Shown piece after piece: positions 20,074 through 28,960 of a DNA stretch of 45,306 nucleotides. The position numbers were made by a program, and so were the translations under genes. Position 1 is the stretch's first letter. The number at the start of each line of letters is the position of its first letter. This stretch comes from Mesorhizobium sp. (GTDB lineage: Bacteria > Pseudomonadota > Alphaproteobacteria > Rhizobiales > Rhizobiaceae), in the NCBI RefSeq assembly GCF_005063415.1, contig NZ_SUEG01000002.1:1-45306 (forward strand). Reading direction: 5' to 3'. The notes beneath the pieces are model-generated. The model was not told the DNA's origin. It worked only from the letters and a program-made list of their open reading frames with translations, and did no database searches.

Positions 20074-20218
20074 CAGGCAGTGTCCCTCCTCGGGCACCAA
20101 GTGTGTGTTTCTAGTGAAGTTTTGAATTCGACAGTCGCAGGCCGCCTGACCTTCCAAGGGATGCGAAGGTCAAATCACTCCACTAGGGCCACATTGTTCC
20201 TAGTCTCATGCAATCACA
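20074..20218 (-). promoter_or_regulatory. glgP-glgB intercistronic stem-loops
   Basis: The 145-bp gap holds two possible stem-loops in the operon transcript: GACCTTC..GAAGGTC (20146-20169, 7-bp arms, 10-nt loop) and ACTAGG..CCTAGT (20180-20202, 6-bp arms, 11-nt loop). Neither is followed by a run of T in the direction of transcription, so they are more likely processing or stabilising structures than terminators. A separate promoter for glgB in this gap is possible but not evident. Confidence 0.4.
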
Positions 20219-22687
20219 TCAGGCGGGCACGTGCCAGATGTCTTTCGCATATTGGCGGATCGTGCGGTCGGACGAGAACCAGCCGACGCGGGCGACATTG
20301 CGGATCGCTCTGGCGTACCAGTCCGGGCTGTTGCGCCAGACGGCATCGACGTCGCGCTGGGTGGCGGCGTAGGCATCGAAATCCGCAGCGACCATGAACC
20401 AGTCGCTCTGGTAAAGGCCGTTGATCAGGTCGCGATAACGGTCCGGATCGTCAGGCGAAAAGACCCCGGACGAAACCGCGGCAAGCGCCTGCGCCAATTC
20501 TGGCGATCCCTCGATTACGACGCGCGGATCGTAACCATTGTTGCGCCGCTCGGCGACTTCCTCTGTGGTCAGGCCGAAGATGAAGATGTTGTCGTCGCCG
20601 ACGCATTCCTTGATCTCGACGTTGGCGCCGTCGAGCGTGCCGATGGTCAGCGCGCCGTTCAGCGCGAACTTCATGTTGCCGGTGCCGGACGCTTCCATGC
20701 CGGCGGTCGATATCTGCTCCGAAAGATCGGCGGCCGGCATCATGATCTCGGCAAGGCTGACATTGTAGTTCGGCACGAACACCACTTTCAGCAAACCGCG
20801 CACCGCCGGGTCGCGGTTGATGACCCGGGCGACGTCGTTGGCAAGTTTGATGATCAGCTTGGCGTTGTGATAGCTGGGCGCCGCCTTGCCGCCGAAGAAT
20901 TTGACGCGGGGCATCCAGTCGCGCTCCGGATGCGAGCGGATCTGGTCGTAAAGCGCGACCGCTTCGAGAATGTTCAAGAGCTGGCGCTTGTATTCGTGGA
21001 TGCGCTTGACCTGGATGTCGAACAGCGCCGAGGGGTCGACCTTGATGCCGAGCCGTTCGGCAACGAGATTGGCAAGCCTCGTCTTGTTCGCCCGTTTGAC
21101 GGCGGCGAACTTGTCGCGGAAGGCGGCGTCCTCGGCGAAAGGATCAAGCCGCTTTATCTCGTTGATGTCGTCGAGAAAACCGTCGCCGATCGCCTCTCGG
21201 GTGAGTGCCGTGAGGCCGGGATTGCACTGTATCAGCCAGCGCCGCGGCGTGATCCCGTTGGTCTTGTTGTTGATGCGGTCCGGGTAGAGCCTGTGGAGGT
21301 CGGCAAACACCGTCTCCTTCATCAATTCCGTGTGCAGTGCCGAGACGCCGTTGATCGAGTGCGAGCCGACAAAGGCCAGGTTGCCCATGCGCACGCGGCG
21401 ATCGCCATTTTCCTGGATCAGCGAGATGCGGCTGATCTGCTCGTCCGAGAACTGGTCGGAGGCGCGCGCCTCGAGCAGCACCTCGGCGTTGATGGCGTAG
21501 ACGATCTGCATGTGACGCGGCAACAGTCGCTCGAACAATGGCACCGGCCAGCTTTCGAGCGCCTCGGGGAGCAGCGTGTGATTGGTGTAGCCGAAGGTGC
21601 GCTTGGTGATGCTCCAGGCCTCATCGAAATCCATGCCGTGGACATCCATCAACAGGCGCATCAGCTCGGCTACGGCGATCGCCGGATGGGTGTCGTTGAG
21701 ATGGATCGCCGCCTTGTCGGGCAGCGATTGCAGGTCGCCATACTGGCTGAGATGACGCTGGACGATGTCCTGCAGCGAGGCGGTGGAGAAGAAATACTCC
21801 TGCCTGAGCCGCAACTCCTGGCCGGCCTTGTGGGAATCGGCCGGGTAAAGGACGCGCGACAACGCATCGGCCTTGTTGCTTTCGGCGAGCGCACCGATGT
21901 GATCGCCGGCGTTGAACTTGTCGAGCAGGATCGGGTCGACCGGCATGCCGGACCACAGACGCAGCGTGTTGACGCGGTTGGCCCGCCAGCCGACAACCGG
22001 CGTATCATAGGCGACTGCCAGAACATGTTCGGTCGGCTTCCAGACGTGCCGCTCGAGCCGGCCGTCCTTCGAGGTGACCGATTCCACGGAGCCGCCGAAG
22101 CCGACCTCGAAGGAGCGCTCGCGCCGCTCGAACTCCCACGGGTTGCCGTGATCGAGCCAGGTCTCGGGCAGTTCGACTTGCCAGCCGTCATGGATCTCCT
22201 GCCGAAACATGCCGTTGGCGTAGCGAATGCCGTAGCCATGCGCGGGGATATTGACGGTCGCCATGCTTTCCATGAAGCACGCGGCGAGCCTGCCAAGACC
22301 GCCATTGCCAAGGGCAGCGTCCGGTTCGAGCGCGGCAATGATGTCGAGGTCGACGCCAAGCGACGACAGCGCCTCGCGCATATTGTCCATCAGGCCGAGA
22401 TTGGAGAAGGCATCGCGCATCAGGCGGCCGATGAGGAATTCCAGCGACAGGTAGTAGACGCGCTTTTCCTGCTGGGCGTAGGCCTCTTGTGTCGCCTGCA
22501 TCCAGTGATCGACGATGCGGTCGCGCACAACCTTGATCGAGGCGGTGAGCCAATCGTACTGTGTTGCAACGTTGGTGCCCTTACCGACCCTGTATTTGAG
22601 GGCCTGCAAGACTTCCTCGGCGAGCGTCTTGGGATCCGGGTTTTCGAGCGTGGGCAGAGGAGCTTCGGTTGTCATCGCGCGCGTCAT
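20219..22687 (-). CDS. glgP: glycogen/starch phosphorylase
   Basis: An 822-residue GT35 phosphorylase that releases glucose 1-phosphate from glycogen non-reducing ends. The PLP-lysine motif EASGTGNMKFALNGALTIG (near residue 660) is intact, followed by TLDGANVEI. Earlier conserved blocks include ALGNGGLGRLAACFMES (about 125) and the HLNDTHPAIAVAELMR block (about 332). It is the first gene of the seven-gene glycogen operon. Of two nearby in-frame ATGs (22687 and 22675), the first is 4 nt from GAGAGG and the second 16 nt, so the first is preferred. Phosphorylase at the head of the operon together with synthesis genes matches the arrangement in Agrobacterium and Mesorhizobium. Confidence 0.95.
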   Translation of the reverse strand: MTRAMTTEAPLPTLENPDPKTLAEEVLQALKYRVGKGTNVATQYDWLTASIKVVRDRIVDHWMQATQEAYAQQEKRVYYLSLEFLIGRLMRDAFSNLGLMDNMREALSSLGVDLDIIAALEPDAALGNGGLGRLAACFMESMATVNIPAHGYGIRYANGMFRQEIHDGWQVELPETWLDHGNPWEFERRERSFEVGFGGSVESVTSKDGRLERHVWKPTEHVLAVAYDTPVVGWRANRVNTLRLWSGMPVDPILLDKFNAGDHIGALAESNKADALSRVLYPADSHKAGQELRLRQEYFFSTASLQDIVQRHLSQYGDLQSLPDKAAIHLNDTHPAIAVAELMRLLMDVHGMDFDEAWSITKRTFGYTNHTLLPEALESWPVPLFERLLPRHMQIVYAINAEVLLEARASDQFSDEQISRISLIQENGDRRVRMGNLAFVGSHSINGVSALHTELMKETVFADLHRLYPDRINNKTNGITPRRWLIQCNPGLTALTREAIGDGFLDDINEIKRLDPFAEDAAFRDKFAAVKRANKTRLANLVAERLGIKVDPSALFDIQVKRIHEYKRQLLNILEAVALYDQIRSHPERDWMPRVKFFGGKAAPSYHNAKLIIKLANDVARVINRDPAVRGLLKVVFVPNYNVSLAEIMMPAADLSEQISTAGMEASGTGNMKFALNGALTIGTLDGANVEIKECVGDDNIFIFGLTTEEVAERRNNGYDPRVVIEGSPELAQALAAVSSGVFSPDDPDRYRDLINGLYQSDWFMVAADFDAYAATQRDVDAVWRNSPDWYARAIRNVARVGWFSSDRTIRQYAKDIWHVPA

Positions 22688-22862
22688 GCTGCCTCTCGTG
22701 AAATTGCCAGGATCATGCGGCTTTCACCATCTCTGCCAATGCTAATGCATCCCACCGGATGTTCAATCGATTCAGGCGACCGCGAGCCGGGTTGCCCTGC
22801 GGCAATTTGGCATTTTAAAACAGCGTGTTTGGGTCCCTCAGCGATGGGCTTCAAGTTCTTGC

Positions 22863-23645
22863 TCAAGCCGCCAGCGCCGCTTCCGGCGGCACCTTGGCGC
22901 CGGTCATGAAGGCGACCGCGTCGGACATCGTATATTGCTTCGGATCGATGATGCACAGGCGACGGCCGAGCCGGTGAATGTGGATGCGGTCCGCCACCTC
23001 GAAGACATGCGGCATATTGTGTGAAATCAGCACGATCGGCAGGCCGCGCTTCTTCACGTCGAGGATCAGTTCGAGGACGCGGCGGCTCTCCTTGACGCCA
23101 AGTGCCGCCGTCGGCTCATCCATGATCACCACCCGACTGCCAAACGCGGCGGCGCGCGCCACTGCCACGCCTTGGCGTTGACCGCCGGAGAGAGTTTCCA
23201 CGGCCTGGCTGATGTTCTGGATGGTCATCAGGCCAAGTTCGGTCAGCTTGTCGCGGGCGCGCTTTTCCATCGCCGGGCGGTCGAGCATGCGCAGCCATTC
23301 GCCGAGGAACCCCGGCTTGCGGATCTCCCGGCCGAGGAACATGTTGTCGGCGATGGACAGCGCCGGCGACAGCGCCAGGTTCTGGTAGACCGTCTCGATG
23401 CCGGCCTCGCGGGCCTCCATCGGCGATTTAAATGCAATAGGCTTGCCTTCCAGTCGTATCTCACCTTCGTCGGGCACGACCGCGCCGGAAATCGCCTTAA
23501 TAAGCGACGACTTGCCGGCGCCGTTGTCGCCAATGACGGCAAGGATTTCGCCCGGATAGAGGTCGAAATCGGCATTGTCGAGGGCGGTGACGCGGCCGTA
23601 GCGCTTGACCAGGCTGCGGGCGGTAAGGATGGGTTCCTGGGTCAT
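22863..23645 (-). CDS. frcA: fructose-type sugar ABC transporter ATP-binding protein
   Basis: A 260-residue ATPase with a single ABC domain. Walker A is GDNGAGKS (about residues 39-46), the signature LSGGQRQGVAVARA (about 141), Walker B VVIMDEP and the H-loop LISHN. Most sugar importers of this class (CUT2, RbsA type) use a double-length ATPase of about 500 residues. FrcA is a known single-domain exception, and the context with FrcB and FrcC supports that identity. The ATG at 23645 follows the frcC stop by 2 nt; the longer open frame upstream overlaps frcC out of frame. It is the last gene of frcBCA. Confidence 0.87.
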   Translation of the reverse strand: MTQEPILTARSLVKRYGRVTALDNADFDLYPGEILAVIGDNGAGKSSLIKAISGAVVPDEGEIRLEGKPIAFKSPMEAREAGIETVYQNLALSPALSIADNMFLGREIRKPGFLGEWLRMLDRPAMEKRARDKLTELGLMTIQNISQAVETLSGGQRQGVAVARAAAFGSRVVIMDEPTAALGVKESRRVLELILDVKKRGLPIVLISHNMPHVFEVADRIHIHRLGRRLCIIDPKQYTMSDAVAFMTGAKVPPEAALAA

Positions 23646-23647
23646 GG

Positions 23648-24709
23648 CTATGCCGAAACCTTTCTGATCCATTGATCGATCGCCACGGCGCCGATGATCA
23701 GCACGCCGGTGAGCAGCACCTTCCACTGCGGGTCGGCGCCCAGCATGTTGAGGCCCATCGAGACGACGCCGACAATCATGGCGCCGAACAGCGTGCCGAG
23801 GATCGAGCCGCGCCCGCCGAACAGCGAAATACCGCCAATCACCGTCGCGGTGATAGCCTGAAGATTGTAGTCGGTCACGGCGGCGGAAGGCGAGATCGAG
23901 CCATTGCGGCCGATGGAGACCCAGGCTGCGAAGGCGGCGATCAGCCCGGCAAGGGCATAGACCGTCATCAGCACCTTCTTCGTCTGGATGCCCGACAGTT
24001 TCGCGGCCTCCTGATCGTCGCCGACCGCGTAGACATGGCGGCCCCATGCGGTGTGGTTGAGCACGTACCACAGGACCAACACGAGAACGACCATGGCAAT
24101 GACGCCAAGCGTGAGCACGGCCGTGCCTACCTTAAAGCTCAGGGCAAACAGGTGCAGCAGAGGCGCCTGAACGTCGACGTCGGTGTCGCGGATCGTCTCA
24201 TTGGCCGAATAGATGAAGTTGGTGGCCATGACGATGTTCCAGGTGCCGAGCGTCACGATGAAGGGCGGCAGCTTCATGTAGGCGACCAGCACCCCGTTGA
24301 GCAGGCCGCATGCGCCACCGGCGAGAAGCCCGATCGCCACCGCGAGCACGGCCGGCATACCGTAGCTGACCGCACAATTGCCCATGATCACAGCCGAAAT
24401 CACCATGATCACGCCAATCGACAGGTCGATGCCGGCGGTCAGGATCACCAGGGTCTGCGCAGCGCCCAGAATGCCGACAATGGCGATCTGCTGAAGGATC
24501 AGCGTCAGCGTATAGGATGAAAAGAAACGCCCGCCGATGGTAATGCCAAAAATAATGATCGCCAGAACCAGCACGATAAGCGGCACCGCGGCCGGCGTAG
24601 AATGCAGAAAATGCTGGGCACGCTTGACGGCCGATTTATGCTCGTCGAACGCGGCGACGCTTGTGTCGCTGCTCGATAGAACTTTTTCGAATTCTTGTGC
24701 TTGAGCCAT
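23648..24709 (-). CDS. frcC: fructose-type sugar ABC transporter permease
   Basis: A 353-residue CUT2-family permease (BPD_transp_2 type) with an N-terminal cytoplasmic extension of about 40 residues and eight to ten membrane spans. The family motif LVILTAGIDLSIGVIM (about 96-111) and the late block GGISLFGGRGSILGTLFGA (about 288-306) are present. The start is set by GGGGAGGAAAC directly before the ATG at 24709. It works with FrcA and FrcB at the inner membrane. Confidence 0.88.
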   Translation of the reverse strand: MAQAQEFEKVLSSSDTSVAAFDEHKSAVKRAQHFLHSTPAAVPLIVLVLAIIIFGITIGGRFFSSYTLTLILQQIAIVGILGAAQTLVILTAGIDLSIGVIMVISAVIMGNCAVSYGMPAVLAVAIGLLAGGACGLLNGVLVAYMKLPPFIVTLGTWNIVMATNFIYSANETIRDTDVDVQAPLLHLFALSFKVGTAVLTLGVIAMVVLVLVLWYVLNHTAWGRHVYAVGDDQEAAKLSGIQTKKVLMTVYALAGLIAAFAAWVSIGRNGSISPSAAVTDYNLQAITATVIGGISLFGGRGSILGTLFGAMIVGVVSMGLNMLGADPQWKVLLTGVLIIGAVAIDQWIRKVSA

Positions 24710-24807
24710 GTTTCCTCCCCTGGGCTTCGGCCAACCGCCGACGCCATCCACGCCTTCCGGTCTGCCGCCGGGACTATTTGCGTTTAGATCGGCACATCGT
24801 CCACCCG

Positions 24808-24837
24808 GAGCGGCCGGGGATCAAGCCCCGGCCGCTC
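24808..24837 (-). promoter_or_regulatory. frcB-frcC intercistronic stem-loop
   Basis: A perfect 12-bp inverted repeat GAGCGGCCGGGG / CCCCGGCCGCTC with a 6-nt loop, placed 26 bp after the frcB stop in the direction of transcription. No T-run follows. Structures like this after a binding-protein gene are known to protect the upstream message from 3' decay, giving more binding protein than membrane components. That role is inferred here. Confidence 0.65.
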
Positions 24838-24863
24838 GCGATCTGTTGCCGGTCAGGCCAGGC

Positions 24864-25898
24864 TCAGCCCCAGCACTTGGCAAGGCCTTCCTTGGTGTCG
24901 ATAGACTTCACACCGTTGGCGGGCTTGTCGGTGACAAGGTTGACGCCGGTATCGAAGAAGTTCTTGCCTTCGGTCGGCTTCGGCTTTGTCCCGTCCTTGG
25001 CGAAAGTGGCGATCGCCTCGATGCCGAGCGCCGCCATTTGCAGCGGATATTGCTGCGAGGTAGCGCCGATCACGCCTTCGGCCACCGATTTCACGCCGGG
25101 GCAGCCACCGTCGACCGAGACGATCAGCACCTGGCTTTCGAGACCGACGGCCTTGAGCGCCTGGTAGGCGCCGACAGCTGCGGGCTCGTTGATGGTGTGG
25201 ATGACGTTGATGGTGTTATCCTTCTGCAGAAGGTTCTCCATCGCCTTGCGACCACCCTCTTCATTGCCGTTCGTCACGTCATGGCCAACGATGCGCGCAT
25301 CGTCCTCGTCGCCAATCTTGTTGGCGTCCTTCACGTCTATGCCGTAGCCCATCATGAAGCCCTGGTCGCGCAGCACATCCACCGTGGGCTGCGACGGCGT
25401 CAGGTCGAGGAAGCCGATCTTGGCATCCTTTGCCTTATCGCCAAGCGTCGCGGCGGCCCATGCGCCGATCAGCTTGCCGGCTTCCAGATTGTCCGTCGCG
25501 AAGGTCGCGTCAGCCGCATCGATCGGATCAAGCGGGGTGTCGAGCGCGATCACCAACAGCCCGGCGTCCCGCGCTTTCTTCACGGTCGGCACGATGCCCT
25601 TGGTATCGGACGCGGTGATGAGGATACCCTTGGCGCCGTCGGCGATACAGCTCTCGATTGCAGCCACCTGGCTCTCGCTGTCGCCGTCGATCTTGCCGGC
25701 GTAAGTCTTGAGATCGACGCCAAGCTCCTTGGCCTTGGCCGTCGCACCTTCCTTCATCTTGACGAAGAAGGGATTGGTGTCAGTCTTGGTGATCAAGCAG
25801 GCGCCGACCCCGGCGGCCGATGCCGTCGAAGCAAACGCCATCAGGCTCAGTCCGGCCGCGGCAAACACGGTGGATTTCAACAGTTTTGACGTGGTCAC
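24864..25898 (-). CDS. frcB: fructose-type sugar-binding periplasmic protein
   Basis: A 344-residue periplasmic-binding protein of the ribose/galactose class (Peripla_BP_4). The signal peptide ends at about ASA before AGVGACLIT. The mature sequence ([66 protein letters not shown]) is very close to what I recall of Sinorhizobium meliloti FrcB, which binds fructose, mannose and ribose. The start is the GTG at 25898, 6-7 nt after GGGAGGA; the longer open frame to 25943 lacks support. First gene of frcBCA, divergent from the ROK regulator. Confidence 0.9.
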   Translation of the reverse strand: MTTSKLLKSTVFAAAGLSLMAFASTASAAGVGACLITKTDTNPFFVKMKEGATAKAKELGVDLKTYAGKIDGDSESQVAAIESCIADGAKGILITASDTKGIVPTVKKARDAGLLVIALDTPLDPIDAADATFATDNLEAGKLIGAWAAATLGDKAKDAKIGFLDLTPSQPTVDVLRDQGFMMGYGIDVKDANKIGDEDDARIVGHDVTNGNEEGGRKAMENLLQKDNTINVIHTINEPAAVGAYQALKAVGLESQVLIVSVDGGCPGVKSVAEGVIGATSQQYPLQMAALGIEAIATFAKDGTKPKPTEGKNFFDTGVNLVTDKPANGVKSIDTKEGLAKCWG

Positions 25899-26010
25899 GA
25901 TTTTCCTCCCATGGACCCATTTAGGATGCCGGCCAACCGGCATCTGCAGCGCGTCCGACGAAGTCTCCCAGTGTCGGCGCCGACCTCAAGAGACACCAGT
26001 CCGCTAGCAC

Positions 26011-26046
26011 TGTCAATAATTAAATCACTCTTATTTATTATTGACA
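26011..26046. promoter_or_regulatory. divergent frcB/frcR operator with two -35 boxes
   Basis: TGTCAATAAT (26011-26020) and ATTATTGACA (26037-26046) form a perfect 10-bp inverted repeat with a 16-bp AT-rich centre; with mismatches the symmetry extends inward. Each arm ends in TTGACA, reading outward on opposite strands, so the repeat places a consensus -35 hexamer for frcB (minus) and for the ROK regulator (plus) at its two ends. The matching -10 boxes are weak (TCTCTT at a 17-bp spacing for frcB). ROK repressors such as NagC and Mlc bind AT-rich palindromes of the TTATTT..AAATAA kind, and TTATTTATT occurs here. One bound repressor could shut both promoters. Confidence 0.6.
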
Positions 26047-26108
26047 ACGCAGGATTGTTCACTCACTCTAGACCAAAAGCATTGAGGGGAAACGACGGGA
26101 GGAACAGG

Positions 26109-27338
26109 GTGGAGACCGGCATTACGAGGCACGGCTCGCCCGATGCGGCCGAAAGCCGCCTGCACCGCGGCACCAATCAAAGCGGCATGCGGGACCACAA
26201 TGAGCGGCTGGTGCTGTCGCTGGTGCGACAGCACGGCAGCCTGGCCAAATCCGACATTGCACGCATGACCGGCCTTTCGGCGCAGACAGTGTCAGTCATC
26301 ATGCGCGAGCTGGAGGAGGACGATCTGCTCGTTCGGCAGGCGCCGTTGCGCGGCAAGATCGGCCAGCCCTCGATACCCATGGCGCTCAATCCCGACGGCG
26401 CCTATTTCATCGGCCTGAAGATCGGCCGCCGCAGCGCCGAGCTGGTGCTGATCGATTTCCTCGGCAATGTGCGCTCGATGCTGCAGCATTCCTACCGCTA
26501 CCCTGCCCCGCGCGAGACGGTGGAATTCGTCACAAGCGGCATGAAGAAGATGCGCGGCGAACTCACCCCGGCGCAAGACAAACGCATTGCCGGGCTTGGC
26601 ATTGCTATGCCGTTCGAATTGTGGAACTGGGCCGACACCGCCGGTGCACCGCGCGAAATCATGGACGAATGGCGCCATCGCGACATCCGCGCCGACATCC
26701 AGGCGCAATGCGAATTCCCGGTCTACCTGCAGAACGACGCCACCTCGGCCTGCGGCGCCGAGCTCGTGTTCGGCCAGGCGGCGGGTGCGGCACGCGATTT
26801 CGTCTATTTCTATATCGGCGCCTTTGCCGGCGGCGGCATCGTGCTGAACGGCCGGTTGTTTGGCGGCCCAACGGGCAATGCCGGCGCGCTGGGCTCGATG
26901 CCGGTGCCCGGGCCGGACGGCAGGCCGACGCAGTTGATCGACGTGGCGTCGATCGCCATGCTGGAAAAGGCGCTCAACGCGCGCGGCTTCGAAGCCTCGC
27001 ATCTGTGGACATCACCGGGGGACTGGGGCGAGATCGGCGCCGAGCTTGACGACTGGATCGCCAGCGCCTCGCAGGCGCTCGCCTATGCCATCGTTTCGGC
27101 CTCCTCCGTCATTGACTTCGAAGCCGCGGTGATCGACGGATGGATGCCGCTTGCCGTGCGCAGGCGGCTTGTCGATGCCGTTATCCAGGCCATCGGCCGG
27201 ATCGACGGCGAAGGCCTGAGGCTGCCGGCCGTTCGCGAGGGAACCGTCGGCATCCATGCGCGGGCGCTGGGTGGCGCCAGCCTGCCGCTGTCGGAGCGCT
27301 TCCTCATCGGCTCGACCACGATTTCCCGGAGCTCCTGA
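26109..27338 (+). CDS. ROK-family transcriptional regulator of the fructose-type locus
   Basis: A 409-residue repressor of the ROK family. The N-terminal winged helix-turn-helix (about residues 25-85) contains GSLAKSDIARMTGLSAQTVSVI. The sugar-kinase-like ROK fold follows, with LQNDATSACGAELVFG (about residue 210) and AGGGIVLNG. The zinc-binding cysteine cluster of many ROK proteins is not seen, and the loss of kinase activity is typical of the regulators. The start is a GTG 5 nt after GGGAGGA; the frame extends upstream to 25911 without support. It is divergent from frcB and heads a three-gene unit with the mutarotase and kinase genes (2-nt gap). It probably represses both units until a sugar or sugar phosphate binds. 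Confidence 0.85.
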   Translation: METGITRHGSPDAAESRLHRGTNQSGMRDHNERLVLSLVRQHGSLAKSDIARMTGLSAQTVSVIMRELEEDDLLVRQAPLRGKIGQPSIPMALNPDGAYFIGLKIGRRSAELVLIDFLGNVRSMLQHSYRYPAPRETVEFVTSGMKKMRGELTPAQDKRIAGLGIAMPFELWNWADTAGAPREIMDEWRHRDIRADIQAQCEFPVYLQNDATSACGAELVFGQAAGAARDFVYFYIGAFAGGGIVLNGRLFGGPTGNAGALGSMPVPGPDGRPTQLIDVASIAMLEKALNARGFEASHLWTSPGDWGEIGAELDDWIASASQALAYAIVSASSVIDFEAAVIDGWMPLAVRRRLVDAVIQAIGRIDGEGLRLPAVREGTVGIHARALGGASLPLSERFLIGSTTISRSS

Positions 27339-27340
27339 GC

Positions 27341-27787
27341 ATGCTGATCGGCATCCCGGCGCTGCTCGGCCCGGAGTTTCTGGCGATATTGCGCGCCATG
27401 GGCCATGGCGACGAGATCGCCCTGGTCGACGGCAACTACCCGGCCGAGCAGCAGGCACAGCGGCTGATCCGCGCCGACGGTCATCATCTCGTCCCCGTGC
27501 TCGATGCGGTACTGAGCGTGTTGCCGGTCGATGACGCCGTGCCGCGGGCGCTGTTTCGCGCCTCAGCCAAAGGCGATCCGCTGCTCGCCGATCCGGTTCA
27601 CCACGAGATGGAAGCGATCTGCGCCAGGCGTGCGCCGGGCCGCAAGGTGGTTGCACTTGCCGGCGCCGACTTCTATGCACGGGTCAAGGCCGCGCACGCG
27701 ATCGTCGCGACGAGCGAGCCGCGGCTTTATGCCAACATCATCATCCGCAAGGGCGTGATCTATCCGCCGGAAAGCAAGACTTCATGA
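27341..27787 (+). CDS. FucU/RbsD-type sugar mutarotase
   Basis: A 148-residue member of the RbsD/FucU family, enzymes that interconvert cyclic forms of free sugars (pyranose/furanose or alpha/beta). Conserved residues are visible: histidine 22 in AMGHGDEI, aspartate in LVDGNYPAE, and the C-terminal FYARVKAAHAIVATSEPRLY with ANIIIRKGVI. The last block fits FucU better than RbsD. The start is the ATG 2 nt after the regulator stop, and the end overlaps the kinase start by 4 nt (ATGA). In this locus it would supply the sugar form used by the kinase. Confidence 0.85.
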   Translation: MLIGIPALLGPEFLAILRAMGHGDEIALVDGNYPAEQQAQRLIRADGHHLVPVLDAVLSVLPVDDAVPRALFRASAKGDPLLADPVHHEMEAICARRAPGRKVVALAGADFYARVKAAHAIVATSEPRLYANIIIRKGVIYPPESKTS

Positions 27788-28707
27788 TCCTCTGCTGCGG
27801 CGAAGCCCTGATCGATATGCTGCCGCGGACCACGACGCAGGGCGAGCCGGCCTTTGCGCCCTATGTCGGCGGTGCCGTCTTCAACTCGGCTATTGCGCTT
27901 GGCCGGCTCAGTGCGCCCGCCGCCTTCTTCTCCGGCCTGTCGTCGGATCTGTTCGGGGGCCAGCTCAGGGAGGCGCTGGGAGCCAGCAAGGTCAGTTCCA
28001 CCTATGCACACACCTCGCCGCGCCCGACTACGCTCGCCTTCGTGCGCCTCACCAACGGCCAGGCGACCTACACCTTCTACGACGAGAACACCGCCGGGCG
28101 CATGCTGACCATCAAGGATTTGCCAGAACTCGGCAGCGAGATCGAGGCCATGCTGTTCGGCGCCATCAGCCTGATCTCGGAACCGGCCGGGTCGGCCTAT
28201 GAGGAGTTCATGCGACGCGAGCATGAGCGCCGCGTGATGATGCTCGACCCCAACATCCGGCCAAACTTCATTCCGGACAAGGCCAAGCACCTCAGGCGCA
28301 TCCGCAACATGATGGCGATGGCCGACATCGTGAAACTGTCGGACGAGGATCTGAACTGGTTCGGCGAAGCCGGCTCGCATGAGGACGTCGTCCGCAACTG
28401 GCTGGACCGCGGTCCGAAGCTGATCGTCGTCACCCATGGCAGCGAGGGCGCGGTCGGTTACAGCAGCCAGCACCGGGTCACCGTCGTACCGGACAAGGTC
28501 GAGGTGGTCGATACGGTCGGCGCCGGCGACACATTCAACGCCGGCATTCTTGCCTCCTTGCACGAACAGGGTCTGCTCTCGAAGACGGCAATCGCCAGCC
28601 TGCCGGAAGATGCCATCCAAAAGGCGCTGACGCTCGGCGCCAAGGCCGCAGCGGTGACGGTATCGCGGGCCGGCGCCAATCCACCATGGCGGCATGAACT
28701 CGCTTGA
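27784..28707 (+). CDS. frcK: PfkB-family sugar kinase, probable fructokinase
   Basis: A 307-residue ribokinase-fold enzyme. The N-terminal ILCCGEALIDMLP and GGAVFNSAIALGRL segments hold the sugar-binding Asp and Gly-Gly. The C-terminal signature DTVGAGDTFNAGILASL (about 240-256) holds the catalytic aspartate and the anion hole. It phosphorylates the sugar imported by FrcBCA, most likely fructose to fructose 6-phosphate. S. meliloti has a kinase gene, frcK, with frcBCA; here the kinase is instead divergent, behind the regulator and mutarotase, so the symbol is given with reserve. Length is normal. Confidence 0.82.
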   Translation: MILCCGEALIDMLPRTTTQGEPAFAPYVGGAVFNSAIALGRLSAPAAFFSGLSSDLFGGQLREALGASKVSSTYAHTSPRPTTLAFVRLTNGQATYTFYDENTAGRMLTIKDLPELGSEIEAMLFGAISLISEPAGSAYEEFMRREHERRVMMLDPNIRPNFIPDKAKHLRRIRNMMAMADIVKLSDEDLNWFGEAGSHEDVVRNWLDRGPKLIVVTHGSEGAVGYSSQHRVTVVPDKVEVVDTVGAGDTFNAGILASLHEQGLLSKTAIASLPEDAIQKALTLGAKAAAVTVSRAGANPPWRHELA

Positions 28708-28960
28708 CCGGCTGGTGCGCAGCCCATGGACTGCTCACCGGCGATCACTTTATGTTTCGTCCAGCCTGGCGGGCGGGATGCGAAGCCTGTATCAGGCCGG
28801 CCGAAGCCCGGATTTCCCCGCGTTTAAGAGGGCAGATCGGAAATCAGCGGTAACAGACTGCGACACTTGAGCAATTCAGGGTTTTGCCCTGCGGCTTTCT
28901 CGGCCGTGCCAAGTCTGCTACCAGCGGCCGGTTATCTGACTGAAACCGTTTGAGGCCGAC

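Noticed and set aside
20231..22909. An 892-codon open frame on the plus strand opposite glgP
   Set aside because: It is the mirror of a GC-rich, strongly biased gene; the composition is random-looking and glgP has intact catalytic motifs on the other strand.
24808..24837. Rho-independent terminator
   Set aside because: No run of T follows the stem on the transcribed strand, and the next gene of the same operon follows.
28708..28960. Small RNA between the kinase and aminotransferase genes
   Set aside because: There is a 5-bp hairpin (28877-28891), but no promoter plus terminator pair supports a separate transcript.
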